Assembly (NCBI GenBank): GCA_964028335.1
Contig: OZ034803.1
Coordinates: forward strand, 44,098,727 to 44,162,726
Reading direction: 5' to 3'
From: Altica lythri
Lineage: Eukaryota; Arthropoda; Insecta; Coleoptera; Chrysomelidae
DNA length: 64,000 nt
Below, in pieces: positions 1 through 10,699 of the stretch. The notes beneath the pieces are model-generated. The model was not told the DNA's origin. It was given only the letters and a program-made list of their open reading frames with translations, and did no database searches. A program made the translations under genes and the position numbers. How positions within the stretch are numbered: the stretch's first letter is position 1; every line of letters starts with the position of its first letter.

Positions 1-840
1 AATATTCAAGTTTTCGAGTTTTGAGATAATTAAATTTGTAATAAATCATCAAAGCAGGGGTTTGAGTATAATTTGTGGAGTTTGTACTGTGGCGCGCTTT
101 GGGGTAAACTGCTAATATTCTTAAAAGGTACCCCACGAATTAGTTGAGCTTTCTAGAAAAATAACGCATTTTAATTTTACTATATTATATACTAATTCAT
201 ATGAACTGAGCAGGTATTAATATATTCACAAATGTCGATATTTGGCTAGATTTAAATAAAATATACGAAAATTTACATAGATACAAAGTATTGTTAGTTT
301 TTAACAATACGAGATAGAAAAAAGGGATCCTTTAACATTAAAGAATATCCCGTATGAGATGTATCCCGCAGTGGCGCACCTGCCCGAATATAACGTGTTT
401 ATTATTGAAGAACGTTGCGCGATTCCGCATACCGAATAGCGGATCCAATATTCATGAAGCATAAGGACCGAAATTCTACGCTGCAACATTAAAATCAATA
501 CAGGACAGTATATATGCCATAATATATCTGCAGTTCGCTATTTCCATGGAGCGGTGTAGATATTCATATAATTATATTATTAATGGTTTAGAAGAAATAT
601 AGAAGAATTTTTTTTAATAAAATTATGAAATATATCATTTAAGTTTTCAATTTATTGAACTGGATTACCAGAAAAAACATTATATTCTATTATATTTTAT
701 AATTTTCAACTGGCGGCCTGGGCGATTTCGTGGCCGATCAAAGTCCACGGAGTTTTAAGGTATATTCCTACTAGTCCAGGATATGACGGTTTTCTGCTAG
801 CAATTCTTTTTATTTGTTTGGATTTGTTTAAAATTTTGAC
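1..840. other. AT-rich intergenic sequence
   Basis: No gene, RNA or recognisable repeat boundary is visible. The short open frames here have no domain signature and are interrupted on every side, so I treat them as chance. The right edge (841-853) is the left target-site copy of the non-LTR insertion that follows. Confidence 0.5.
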
Positions 841-853
841 AATAGGTAGAAAA

Positions 854-1654
854 CCATAGCTGCAAAAGAATTAATCAATAGGAACATCACAGGCAGGAAT
901 ATAAATATATATACAGACTGCCGACAAGCACTACTGACCTTGAATAGACCACGTTTCACTTCAAGTTTAGTACTAGAATGTCACCAATCTCTAACTGAGG
1001 CCAGCCAGAATAACGTGGTCACTCTCAGCTGGATCAAAGGACATGGGAACTCTAAAGGCAACCGCATTGCGAACAATTTAGCAAAGAGGGCTGCGGGCTA
1101 CAAATATGTTAGCCCTCGCCCATCTACCAAGCTAACATTGTCCGCAGTCGTGGACCTTATTAAACAGCACTCTCACCAAAAATTTATACAGTGCTGGGAT
1201 GAAACTACGAACTGTAGACTGACCAGAGAGTTATTACCTCATCCTGGCGAGGAAACAGCAAAAAAATTTAAGGCATTGACCAGACAAAATCTCCGAACAG
1301 CTGTGGGAATCCTGACAGGTCACTGCCAATTGCGACAACATCTCTTTAGGATGAAACTAACAGAATCGCCGCTATGCAGAGGCTGCGAACAAGAAGAGGA
1401 AACAGTAGAACACATTATGTATGACTGCTCTGCTTTTTCTGAAATCAGAAGATCCGTGTTGGGCGAGTATTGGCTTACACCAGCCGATGTCAGGGAGATC
1501 CCCCTCGGGAGCCTCATCACCTATTTTAAATCAATAGGCCTGGTGACATCCTGAGGTGAGGATATCCCTACATACGGGAGGATGCACAATGGGTCATATG
1601 TGGCCTCAGTGCTGGCTGAGCACTAGCTCGCCCCTCCCAAATTTCCAGATCCAG
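854..1654 (+). mobile_element. 5'-truncated LOA/I-like non-LTR retrotransposon
   Basis: The insertion is bounded by a perfect 13-bp direct repeat, AATAGGTAGAAAA, at 841-853 and 1655-1667. This is the footprint of target-primed reverse transcription with 5' truncation. It carries the end of the RNase H domain, the C-terminal cysteine/histidine region and about 100 bp of 3' UTR, and it ends in CCAGATCCAG without a poly(A) tail. The same 3' end is found in the minus-strand copy at 36252. Assignment to LOA rather than another RNase H-bearing clade is by resemblance only. Confidence 0.85.
856..1554 (+). pseudogene. RNase H/C-terminal part of LOA-like ORF2
   Basis: An open frame of about 232 codons runs from the truncation point to a TGA stop. 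It begins inside RNase H: the third acidic position lies in YTDCRQALL, and the H-bearing segment lies in WIKGHGNSKGNRIA. A C-terminal C-x2-C ... H-x4-C region follows (CRGCEQEEETVEHIMYDC), as seen in LOA-type and related ORF2 proteins. The first RNase H motif (TDGS) and the whole endonuclease and polymerase are missing, so it cannot act alone even though this stretch has no stop. A homologous minus-strand copy at 36353-37150 lacks about 25 codons that are present here. Confidence 0.85.
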
Positions 1655-1939
1655 AATAGGTAGAAAATAGCTCAAAAATCAAAATCTACTCTATGCCAAT
1701 ATGTGCTTTTTCTCTGGGGGTGGTTACCATCCCAACTCGTAGGTGCAAAATATTTATAAAAAGAAATCGCTAGAATAGAGAATTTTAAGACAGAAATGTT
1801 CCTTAGAGTTTTTTCGAAAAGTCAATACTTTTGGAGTTATTGGTACCTGAAAGTTCACAAATTAAACGGTAAACAAGCATGTTTTTAAATAATTTTTCGG
1901 GAAAACTGTTATAATAGAAAATAAAGCTTGTAAAAAAAG

Positions 1940-3502
1940 AGAGTTGTGTCCCATTGTGTTTGATCTATTATTTTATTATTCTGTCCCGTAAGTCTGCACA
2001 TTAAGTTTAGTACTTTATATTTATAATATTAATAAAAATATTCAGTAATGAGTATTGTATTGTAGTCTAAAATAACGTCACATGGTTGCAGTATAGGTTA
2101 TATTATACCCTGCACTATGCTTTTGAGGTTGTTGGCTACATAAACAGAGTTTTTAAGAACTGTATTCCTTTTTGGAAAATTATAATGTATTTTATAAATA
2201 TTCTTTCATTCATCGGATTATATATGCGTATAGGTTACTTCTTCGGAAATTTTCGAGTTTAACTTTTTATGACTTCTTGAAGTTTCGCTATTTCTTCTAT
2301 ATTTTCTATATTTCTCTATTAAAGAAGCTCCCTCACCTTGTTGCCAACCTATACGCTATTCAAAATATTAGATACTGCATACGTTGGCGGCACTGATTAA
2401 CCTTATAATTTATATAGTTTTTTGTTGATATTATGTACACACGATATATATTTTCGCAATAAATATTTTTAGATTTTGATCGAAAAGCGATATTTTGTAA
2501 CATACTATTGGAAAGATGAAGAGTTTTATTATACGATGTGATTTTTTTTATTGTACATTGTATTTCAACCTATAAAGGTACGTGTCCACTTGAGACAAAA
2601 TAGTCTCGAGATCACTCTCGAGACTGCACTCACAATGTATACGAGAAGTCTCAGAGACAAGTTGTGACAAGTCTCCGAGACTGAGCTTGTCACAAGTGGA
2701 CATACAAATTCCTGTACTTGAGATCTAGTCTCCAGTCTTCTGTATGTGCCGGAAGAGCTGAGACTAGTCTTGTGATCTTGTGGTGATTGTTTAAAAAAAA
2801 ATTAAAAACGTTACTAAAAATTATTAAAAATTATCTACGTTATTACTATACGTTTTACTAAATCTAAAAGCAATTCAAACTGCACAGCAGACATTCGAAT
2901 AAAATTTTTGAACTGCTGTGCATCCTCCAAACGCAACTCATTTACTAGAGCTGAACCAGCTTACAAGTACATTTGACGATCCACCCAATTTCTCACCCAA
3001 CACTTCTTTTTTTTCATTTTTGTTTTTCGTTTTTGTACAATCTTATACGCGATTATAAAAGCTAATGCCTTACGTGAATCCATTTTGAAGAATTCGACAC
3101 TTGGACACTGCACAGTGTAGACTGTGTGTGTTGACTCTCAAGTCGACACGGAATTGTCTTGGTCTCGAGACTAAATGTCACCAGCGAGTCTCAAGTCGAC
3201 ACGGAATTGTTTTGGTCTCGAGACTAAAAGTCACCAGCGAGTCTCCCATGCCTACCTCGAGACCCAATTGATCTAAATGGACATCATCCTGAGACATATC
3301 TCGAGATTTTCTCTAGAGATTTTGTCTCAAGTGGACACTTAGCATAAAATGGACACAGAATTTCAGATTTATAGTATTTATAGTATTATATGCTTCAAGC
3401 ATATAATGGTTTTGCTAAATCATATCCATACAAATGTCTAAACTAAATCCGGGCGCGTGCATAGAAGTATAACTTCTTCTGGCAGTCCCACTGACTGCCA
3501 CA
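1940..3502 (+). mobile_element. Helentron/HINE-like element, copy 1 (interrupted)
   Basis: The left part (about 1950-2160) matches 15300-15490 and 32560-32740 closely. The right part (about 3380-3502) matches the ends of the same two copies: a GCGTGCATAGAAGTATAAC segment followed by a hairpin with stem GGCAGTC, loop CCACT and stem GACTGCC at 3481-3499, then a T-rich flank. A subterminal inverted repeat plus a 3' hairpin is how non-autonomous Helentrons (HINE/DINE-1) are organised. A Harbinger-type MITE splits this copy at 2576-3344, and I do not see its 5' inverted repeat. Confidence 0.55.
2576..3344. mobile_element. Harbinger-type MITE with GTCTC/GAGAC-rich interior
   Basis: The termini are inverted repeats sharing GTGTCCACTTGAGACAAAAT (5' copy from 2581; 3' copy ending about 3339). 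The outermost six bases differ: AGGTAC on the left, TGCTAA (reverse complement) on the right. A TAA triplet flanks both sides (2573-2575 and 3345-3347), as expected of PIF/Harbinger target duplications. There is no transposase, so it is non-autonomous. The interior is full of GAGAC/GTCTC and CTCGAG motifs. It includes a ~53-bp direct duplication starting near 3137 and 3190, each copy with CTCAAGTCGACACGGAATTG. Confidence 0.75.
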
Positions 3503-3512
3503 CTCATTTTTT

Positions 3513-4180
3513 TTTTATTTAAATCGGTTTACAAATTAAAAATTATGTCAATTTTTCTCAGTCACGTAATTTTCACCAATTATAAATAGAGCTCAGATCT
3601 ATAAGAATAAAATAGGATTCAACTTAGGCTGAAAGCGCGTAAGTTGAAACCGACACGTAGGAAGCGTCAAGGTATGGAGTGCAGGAGGCTCTCGGATTCG
3701 AGAATGGTTTAGATTTACTATTTGGTTCACTATAAAACATTTTTAATTAATTTTTCACCTATAGCCTATAGTATGTATTTTGTTCCTAATAGACGGCGGT
3801 GTAAGTTAATTGATATAACTTTTTATCAACGTTTGATATCTAGATTAGTTACTTAGAAACAAGCATAAGATTCAAAAAACAATTAATCTTTTTTAAAAAA
3901 AGTAGGCGATATTGTCATGCGATACTAATTACGACTTGTCAATGCAAAGTGTGTATTTATTATTTAGTTTTAAAAATTCCTAATAATTATTCGAATTAAG
4001 TTAATTATTCGAAAAAAAAAGTATACCATCGTTTAACATATAAGTTGCGAGAAAACTTAAAAGATGGCGTTGTTTTTAGATTTCGAAATAAATAGAAAAA
4101 TAGGAAAATAAAGTAAAGAACAAGATAGTCGAAAAAAAAAACAAAAGTATTGCAAAAAAAAGTAAATGCATACTAAATTA
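3513..4180. other. Unassigned AT-rich sequence with Helitron-related fragment
   Basis: No coding feature is seen. Bases about 3570-3600 (ATAGAGCTCAGATCTATA) recur in inverse orientation at about 44733-44750, next to Helitron ends, so part of this stretch is probably an eroded Helitron. Bases about 3755-3800 resemble about 20600-20720 (the CCTATAGCCTATA and GGTGTAAGT words). Confidence 0.3.
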
Positions 4181-4500
4181 AGTACTATGACGCCACCGTA
4201 AGGTGGCGTAGTTGATATCGCATATATTTAAATGAGCAATTTTTATTAAAATAAGTACGTCACGTAAAGGGGTGGAGTTGATATGTTTAAACGATTAATT
4301 CAAACTTAATTAAGTAATATGATGCCACTGTAAGGTAGCGCTGTTAATATATTTTAACAAGCAATTCATAGTAAATTCAGTAAGGAAACGGAGTTAAAAT
4401 CTCATAAATTTGAAAGAGCAATTCTTACTAAATTATTACTATGACGCCACTATAAAGTGGCGCAGTTGATATCCAAAATATTTAATCGATAGAAAAATAG
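4181..4500 (+). repeat. Degenerate minisatellite with GCCACC...GGTGGC hairpins
   Basis: Three to four diverged units of about 60-125 bp each carry a short palindrome: CGCCACCGTAAGGTGGCG at about 4190, a mutated form at about 4323 and another at about 4443. Each is followed by a GTTGATAT or similar word. The reverse complement of this unit occurs inside the minus-strand Helitrons at about 24840-24940 and 43360-43470, so it is probably Helitron interior. Confidence 0.6.
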
Positions 4501-5124
4501 TGAAAAACCTAATAATGCCCTACGACATTCAGAACCCCAATTAATTTTTTCCAAAAATCTTTGGGACTTTCTTTATAAAGAGCTATTTCAAAGATGATAA
4601 TATATTCATGTACCTTTTTACAAAAAAATCAAAATAATTCATTTAACAAATGAAGATCAAACCAGGCGTTATTCTGGCAATTCAAATATTTAAAAAAATA
4701 ATTTTTGACTTTAAATTAAAAAAAGGTTTCAATATTTTCTTCTCTAATCCAAGAAAATTGATGTTTTTTTTGTAATAAAATTTTTAGAACTTTTTTTTCT
4801 ACAAATACTTTTAATCTTTGAAAAGGCGATTTTACAATTTGCAAAGTTTTACAAAGAAAGTTTTGGTAAATTTAAAAAAGGGATTACTCGAATTCTAAGG
4901 TTCTCGGGGCATGATTGTTTTTAATTAGTCGAAAAATGACAATATTTCAAAAAAAAATTATTTTGTCCTCTTAAATGCGCCGAAATTATTTTAAATGTTT
5001 AAAAGCAAAAATTAGGATACTTCTATTTTTTTTTTCAGAAACATTTTGGTCAATAAATTATTTATTTTATTAGTATGACATTCTCTTCAATTTGGTATTT
5101 TCAGAATTCACGTAGACCCAATAA

Positions 5125-7628
5125 TCTATATATATATAAATGAATGTTTGTCTGTATGTCTGTATGTACTCAATGAACTCAAAAACTACTGGACCTATTA
5201 TTATGAAAATTGGGATGTATATGTATTTTTACACGGAGAAGGTTTATATGGTATGCTCATTGATGCCACTCGCCACCAGGTGGCGCTGCAGACTAGCAAC
5301 TTCTGTCCCGTTCAACCGATTGTCATGAAAATTGGTATGTATATGTATTTTTTCACGGAAAAGGTTTATATGATATGCTCATTGATGCCACTTACCACCA
5401 GGTGGCGCTGCAGAGTAGCAACTTCTGTCCCGTTCAACGGATTGTCATGAAAATTGGTATGTATATGTATTTTTCCACGGAAAAGGTTTGTATGATATGC
5501 TAATTGATGCCACTCGCCACCAGGTGGCGCTGCAGACTAGCAACTTCTGTCCCGTTCAACCTATTGTCAGGAAAATCAGTATAATGATGTATTTTTAACG
5601 GGTAAGATGAATATAATATTCGTATTAATGGAAGTTACCACCAGATGGCGCTTCCATGTATCAAATTTAATACTGATTAATAGATATCTACACGAATTCG
5701 TATAAATATAAGTTCGAAAAATATATTTTTGGTGCGATAAGTAAAACAAAACTATATATATATAAATGAATGTTTGTCTGTATGTCTGTATGTCTGTATG
5801 TACTCAATGAACTCAAAAACTACTGGACCGATTATTATGAAAATTGGGATGTATATGTATTTTTACACGGAGAAGGTTTATATGATATGCTCATTGATGC
5901 CACTCGCCACCAGGTGGCGCTGCAGACTAGCAACTTCTGTCCCGTTCAACCGATTGTCATGAAAATTGGTATGTATATGTATTTTTTCACGGAAAAGGTT
6001 TATATGATATGCTCATTGATGCCACTTACCACCAGGTGGCGCTGCAGAGTAGCAACTTCTGTCCCGTTCAACGGATTGTCATGAAAATTGGTATGTATAT
6101 GTATTTTTCCACGGAGAAGGTTTGTATGATATGCTAATTGATGCCACTCGCCACCAGGTGGCGCTGCAGACTAGCAACTTCTGTCCCGTTCAACCTATTG
6201 TCATGAAAATTGGTATAATGATGTATTTTTAACGGGTAAGATGAATATAATATTCGTATTAATGGAAGTTACCACCAGATGGCGCTTCCATGTATCAAAT
6301 TTAATACTGATTAATAGATATCTACACGAATTCGTATAAATATAAGTTCGAAAAATATATTTTTGGTGCGATAAGTAAAACAAAACTATATATATATAAA
6401 TGAATGTTTGTCTGTATGTCTGTATGTCTGTATGTACTCAATGAACTCAAAAACTACTGGACCGATTATTATGAAAATTGGGATGTATATGTATTTTTAC
6501 ACGGAGAAGGTTTATATGATATGCTCATTGATGCCACTCGCCACCAGGTGGCGCTGCAGACTAGCAACTTCTGTCCCGTTCAACCGATTGTCATGAAAAT
6601 TGGTATGTATATGTATTTTTTCACGGAAAAGGTTTATATGATATGCTCATTGATGCCACTTACCACCAGGTGGCGCTGCAGAGTAGCAACTTCTGTCCCG
6701 TTCAACGGATTGTCATGAAAATTGGTATGTATATGTATTTTTCCACGGAGAAGGTTTGTATGATATGCTAATTGATGCCACTCGCCACCAGGTGGCGCTG
6801 CAGACTAGCAACTTCTGTCCCGTTCAACCTATTGTCAGGAAAATCAGTATAATGATGTATTTTTAACGGGTAAGATGAATATAATATTCGTATTAATGGA
6901 AGTTACCACCAGATGGCGCTTCCATGTATCAAATTCAATACTGATTAATAGATATCTACACGAATTCGTATAAATATAAGTTCGAAAAATATATTTTTGG
7001 TGCGATAAGTAAAACAAAACTATATATATATAAATGAATGCTTGTCTGTATGTCTGTATGTCTGTATGTACTCAATGAACTCAAAAACTACTGGACCGAT
7101 TATTATGAAAATTGGGATGTATATGTATTTTTACACGGAGAAGGTTTATATGATATGCTCATTGATGCCACTCGCCACCAGGTGGCGCTGCAGACTAGCA
7201 ACTTCTGTCCCGTTCAACCGATTGTCATGAAAATTGGTATGTATATGTATTTTTTCACGGAAAAGGTTTATATGATATGCTCATTGATGCCACTTACCAC
7301 CAGGTGGCGCTGCAGACTAGCAACTTCTGTCCCGTTCAACCTATTGTCAGGAAAATCAGTATTATGATGTATTTTTAACGGGTAAGATGAATATAATATT
7401 CGTATTAATGGAAGTTACCACCAGATGGCGCTTCCATGTATCAAATTCAATACTGATTAATAGATATCTACACGAATTCGTATAAATATAAGTTCGAAAA
7501 ATATATTTTTGGTGCGATAAGTAAAACAAAACTATAAACTTTTGTTCCTTCTCTATCATTTCTTTTCTTTTATTTTTCTTGAATTTATTTTAGATGCTGG
7601 CGTAGCAACGCGCGCCGGGTACAGCTAG
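5125..7628 (+). mobile_element. Non-autonomous Helitron built of ~630-bp tandem units
   Basis: The element starts with TC (TCTATATATATATAAATGAA) and ends with CTAG. A GGCG...CGCC stem (7599-7602 with 7613-7616) lies just upstream of the 3' end. It sits between A and T with no target duplication, confirmed by the empty site at about 7846. The interior is four direct units starting near 5140, 5766, 6400 and 7034. The period is 626 bp for the first (which lacks an 8-bp TGTATGTC step) and 634 bp for the next two. The fourth is about 508 bp because one ~126-bp subunit is missing. No Rep/helicase gene is present. The near-identity of units 2 and 3 implies recent amplification or a replication/assembly artefact. 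Confidence 0.85.
5140..7541 (+). repeat. Higher-order tandem array with 15 CCACCAG(G/A)TGGCGC motifs
   Basis: Units 1-3 each hold three ~120-bp subunits and unit 4 holds two. Every subunit has the form ATTGTCATGAAAATTGGTAT ... CCACCAGGTGGCGCTGCAGA. Each unit also ends with one CCACCAGATGGCGCTTCC variant. The motif copies start near 5273, 5393, 5515, 5636, 5905, 6027, 6149, 6270, 6539, 6661, 6783, 6904, 7173, 7295 and 7416. The core matches the insect CTCF-type consensus AG(G/A)TGGCGC as I remember it; binding is untested. The ~104-codon open frames here arise from the repeat and are not read as genes. Confidence 0.85.
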
Positions 7629-7880
7629 TTTACGAATAAAAACGTTACAAATATATGGCATCTGGGATAAAAAATTATTTTAAATGTTTAAAAGCAAAAA
7701 TTAGGGTACTTTAATTTTTTTTTTTCAGAAACATTGGCTAAATCAATTTAACAACATTTTGGTCATTAAATTATTTATTTTATTATTATGTCTTCCTCTT
7801 TAATTTGGTATTTTCAGAATTCATGTAGACCCAATAATTTACGCATAATAACGTTATAAATAAATGGCATTTGGGATAAA

Positions 7881-8420
7881 CAATTTCAATTTTACAGTAA
7901 CTATTAAGTAAACGTTTTTAAAATATTGACCACATATCTTATGGAATTGTTCACATTTTAACGAGGAATTAGAGTTTTTTGTGTATTTTTAAAAAAGTTA
8001 TTATAATTATTTAAAAACCAACCTTTAAAACTATTTTTGAATTTATAAAGCAACACATAAACAAAAATAACTTTATAAACGCTCATTTAACTGATTTTTG
8101 ATGCTTTGTAGTAAAATGTTGCCAGTGCTTCATAGAATTCACACGTTTCCGTATATAGTCTAAAAGCTGAACTTTAAATGATCAAGTATTTTTTATAAGT
8201 TAAAGATGATAATAAATCTCTTGTTTATTTTGTTTAATATCTGTTATTATCATAGAACCATACAAAAACAGCTATTAGGTACCTGTATCAAAGATTGTCT
8301 CGAAAAGGGTGTTTATTTTGTCATTTTCTATGGTCTATTTATTTATTATTTTCTACAGTAAATAACCTACGAATTTTTAAAGTATACTGGATCTTTAAAA
8401 TGCCACTGTGTTTAACAATA
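7881..8420. other. AT-rich sequence, nothing recognised
   Basis: No open frame of note, no RNA gene and no terminal repeat could be recognised here. Confidence 0.4.
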
Positions 8421-8427
8421 TAGATAC

Positions 8428-8704
8428 TAACGTTTTGGAAAAAATTTCACCATCCTCAGGGTCAGTGCGAAATTAGTTTTTGTGCCATAAGAGTATGTTG
8501 TAATCCAACATGAATTAATCTTTATATACATTTATGAATTCAACCAGGAAAAACATCCGAATAAAAACAAGGAAAAAACAGAGAAAATCATATGATAAAT
8601 ACCATTGTTTTAATACCGAATGCATTTTTTTCACATACCTTTATGACAAAGAAAATAATTTCGCACTGACTTTAAGAATGGTGAAATATATTGCCGAAAC
8701 GTTG
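8428..8704. mobile_element. Short inverted-repeat (MITE-like) element
   Basis: Left arm about 8428-8480 (ACGTTTTGGAAAAAATTTCA ... TCAGTGCGAAATTAG) pairs imperfectly with right arm about 8654-8704 (ATTTCGCACTGAC ... GGTGAAATATATTGCCGAAA). About 170 bp lie between the arms. I could not define a target duplication, so the outer limits are approximate. The 60-codon open frame across the middle is considered chance. Confidence 0.5.
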
Positions 8705-8720
8705 TACAATTGCTAAACGC

Positions 8721-9290
8721 ATTTTCGTTTTAAAGATCCACTACCAAAAAGCATAATAATTCATCCTTGTAATATTGGATTGAAAAACAGCTTTTAAATT
8801 TTAAAAAATATATTGAATCAAGACGTAACACAGGTATAATTATAATAAAACTCTGACACAATACAATGTGTCTACATTATTTTTAATGCCGGGCTGATGT
8901 CGAACCTCTCGCACCCAAGACACCGGATATTTCTGTGGTCCATACACGCGCCCTATTCAATAATCCTTCGAAACGAATCTAGTAGGCCTGTTCAATGGGT
9001 CCTACTGAAAGGGTTTTGGCCATTAAATTTTTCTTCAGACCCACCACGACACGTGTCTGGTATTAGGTAACATTCACTCAACTCTTTTGATGCGACATTT
9101 TATTTTATATCTCTAGGTATATATCCGGATATCATGATATTGACATGCTCGTGGTGATAATTTTTAACGGTTTTTGTTTGAACTGCATAATTATTTCGGT
9201 CTCTTTACAAACCCCCTTTGTTATTTGAGTACTAAAAAACTGATGGTTAAGAAGTAAACAGCATAAGAGTTATTTTGTTTTTACAAATTT
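8721..9290. other. Unassigned; possible LTR remnant near 8950
   Basis: No gene is visible. Bases about 8949-8964 (GCGCCCTATTCAATAA) match the end region of the solo LTR at 33975-34867 (GGCGCCCTATTCAATAAC at about 34776), so an eroded LTR may lie here. The rest is unremarkable. Confidence 0.3.
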
Positions 9291-9299
9291 AAAATTTAC

Positions 9300-10620
9300 A
9301 TCTTTGATTTTGTTTTATTATATTATCGAAACAAAAAAGTTGAAAATTATTAAAAAAAATCGTAAAGAATTGTTCATGGTCGTCAATAATGGTTACAAAT
9401 TTAAAAAATGTGTAAAATTGATAAACATGTTTGATCACACTGAAAAAATGCTCAAAATGGTAAAAGAATAATAAAAAATCGTGTAAAATGTAAAAAAATC
9501 CTAAAAAATGTTAAAAATCCAGAAAGATTGCTGGAAATCGTAAACAAAAATGTTAAAAATCGTAAAAATTGTTAATAATCTAAAAACAGTTGTTGAATTT
9601 CAGGACGAAATTTCACATAAAACACCTGAGAAAATAAATAAAAAAACGAGAATTAAAAAAAAACGTGTTAAAAATAAAAAAATGTTAATAGTCTCAAAAT
9701 ATTGTTGAAAATATCAAAAATTATAAAAAATATTGTAAAAGTTGTTTCCATTCGTAAAAAACTTTTAAAAAATATAAAAAATAGTTAAAAACTAATAAAT
9801 ATTGTTATAATTCCTATATAAATGTTCAAAATAGTAAAAAACCATTGTAATGCGTAAAAAATCCAGCAAGATTATTAATAATCTTAAAAAAATTGTGGAA
9901 ATTGTTAAATAATCTTAAAAAAGTTTTGAAATATAATGAAGAAGTTAATAAAAATCATGACATTCTAGAAAATAGTAAAAAAATTAAAAATGATATAGAA
10001 ATCCTCAAAAACGTAAAATACTCAAAAATTGCGGAGAAACTCGGTAGATTTCTAAACATAAGGTACAGAAGGTTTGGATAATGGGTATTAAAATATGATT
10101 TTTCAAAAAATTTTAAAAATAATGAAAAAATGTTGGAAATCCAGAAACATTGTTAGAAATCGTGAAAAAAAAATGTTGAAAATCTTAAAAAGTTGCTAAA
10201 AATATTAAAAACGGTTAACAATTTTTAAAAATTGTTAAAAATGGTTATTAACATTTTTAAAAAATCTTAAAAAAAGTGAAAAATCGTTGAAATTCAAAAT
10301 AATCTTGAAATTTTGGAAAATGGTTAAACCACCGAGGTAAATCGTGTAAAATCACAGAAAAATTGTTTACAGTCGTAAAAAATTGAAAAATTCTGGAAAA
10401 ATTTTTAATATTCGTGAATTTTCCCAAAAAAAAAAATTTAAAATAATATTGAATTGTAGAAGATATTAAAAAAGATAGGTAAAAAATCTAAATAAATAAA
10501 TTAAAAATTAAAAAATTGGAAAAAAAGGGAGAAAATTAAGAAAAACTATCAAAATTGAGAAAAATATAAAAGAAAACAAATAAAATAGTTTAAACAAAGA
10601 AAAGAAAAAAAGAACAAAAT
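9300..10620. repeat. Degenerate A-rich repeat field (GTTAAAAATCGTAAAAA-type)
   Basis: About 1.3 kb is built of variants of a ~15-30-bp word of the type TTAAAAATCGTAAAAA, TGTTGAAAATC or GTTAAAAATCC. It looks like an old, decayed satellite or slippage-expanded sequence. Similar words reappear at 23110-23400 and, on the other strand, at 58500-58800. The 62-codon open frame at 9893-10081 is a by-product of the A-rich composition. Confidence 0.6.
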
Positions 10621-10699
10621 ATAGAAAAAATTGTATATGAATATTTAATAGATAAAAAAATCAATAAATAAATAAATGGAAAAAAAGAACAACTGGCAA

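Larger units (their letters stand above)
4983..7880 (+). repeat. 185-bp direct host duplication, left copy split by a Helitron
   Basis: A segment beginning AAATTATTTTAAATGTTTAA at 4983 recurs at 7672. The left copy is 4983-5124 plus 7629-7671. The right copy is 7672-7880 and has an extra ~24 bp near 7738. Both copies contain the GTAGACCCAATAA ... TTTACG stretch. In the left copy that stretch is interrupted exactly between AA and TTT by the Helitron. The right copy is therefore an empty-site control. Confidence 0.8.

Noticed and set aside
5148..7367. Four overlapping ~100-codon plus-strand open frames with nearly identical proteins
   Set aside because: They follow the repeat unit exactly, overlap each other in two frames and cross the noncoding Helitron subunits; open frames are a by-product of the repeat.
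5273..7431. CRISPR array
   Set aside because: Repeats are ~120 bp and 630 bp with no short repeat/variable spacer pattern, and the genome is eukaryotic.
9893..10081. 62-codon lysine/asparagine-rich open frame
   Set aside because: Composition of an A-rich repeat; no start context or domain.
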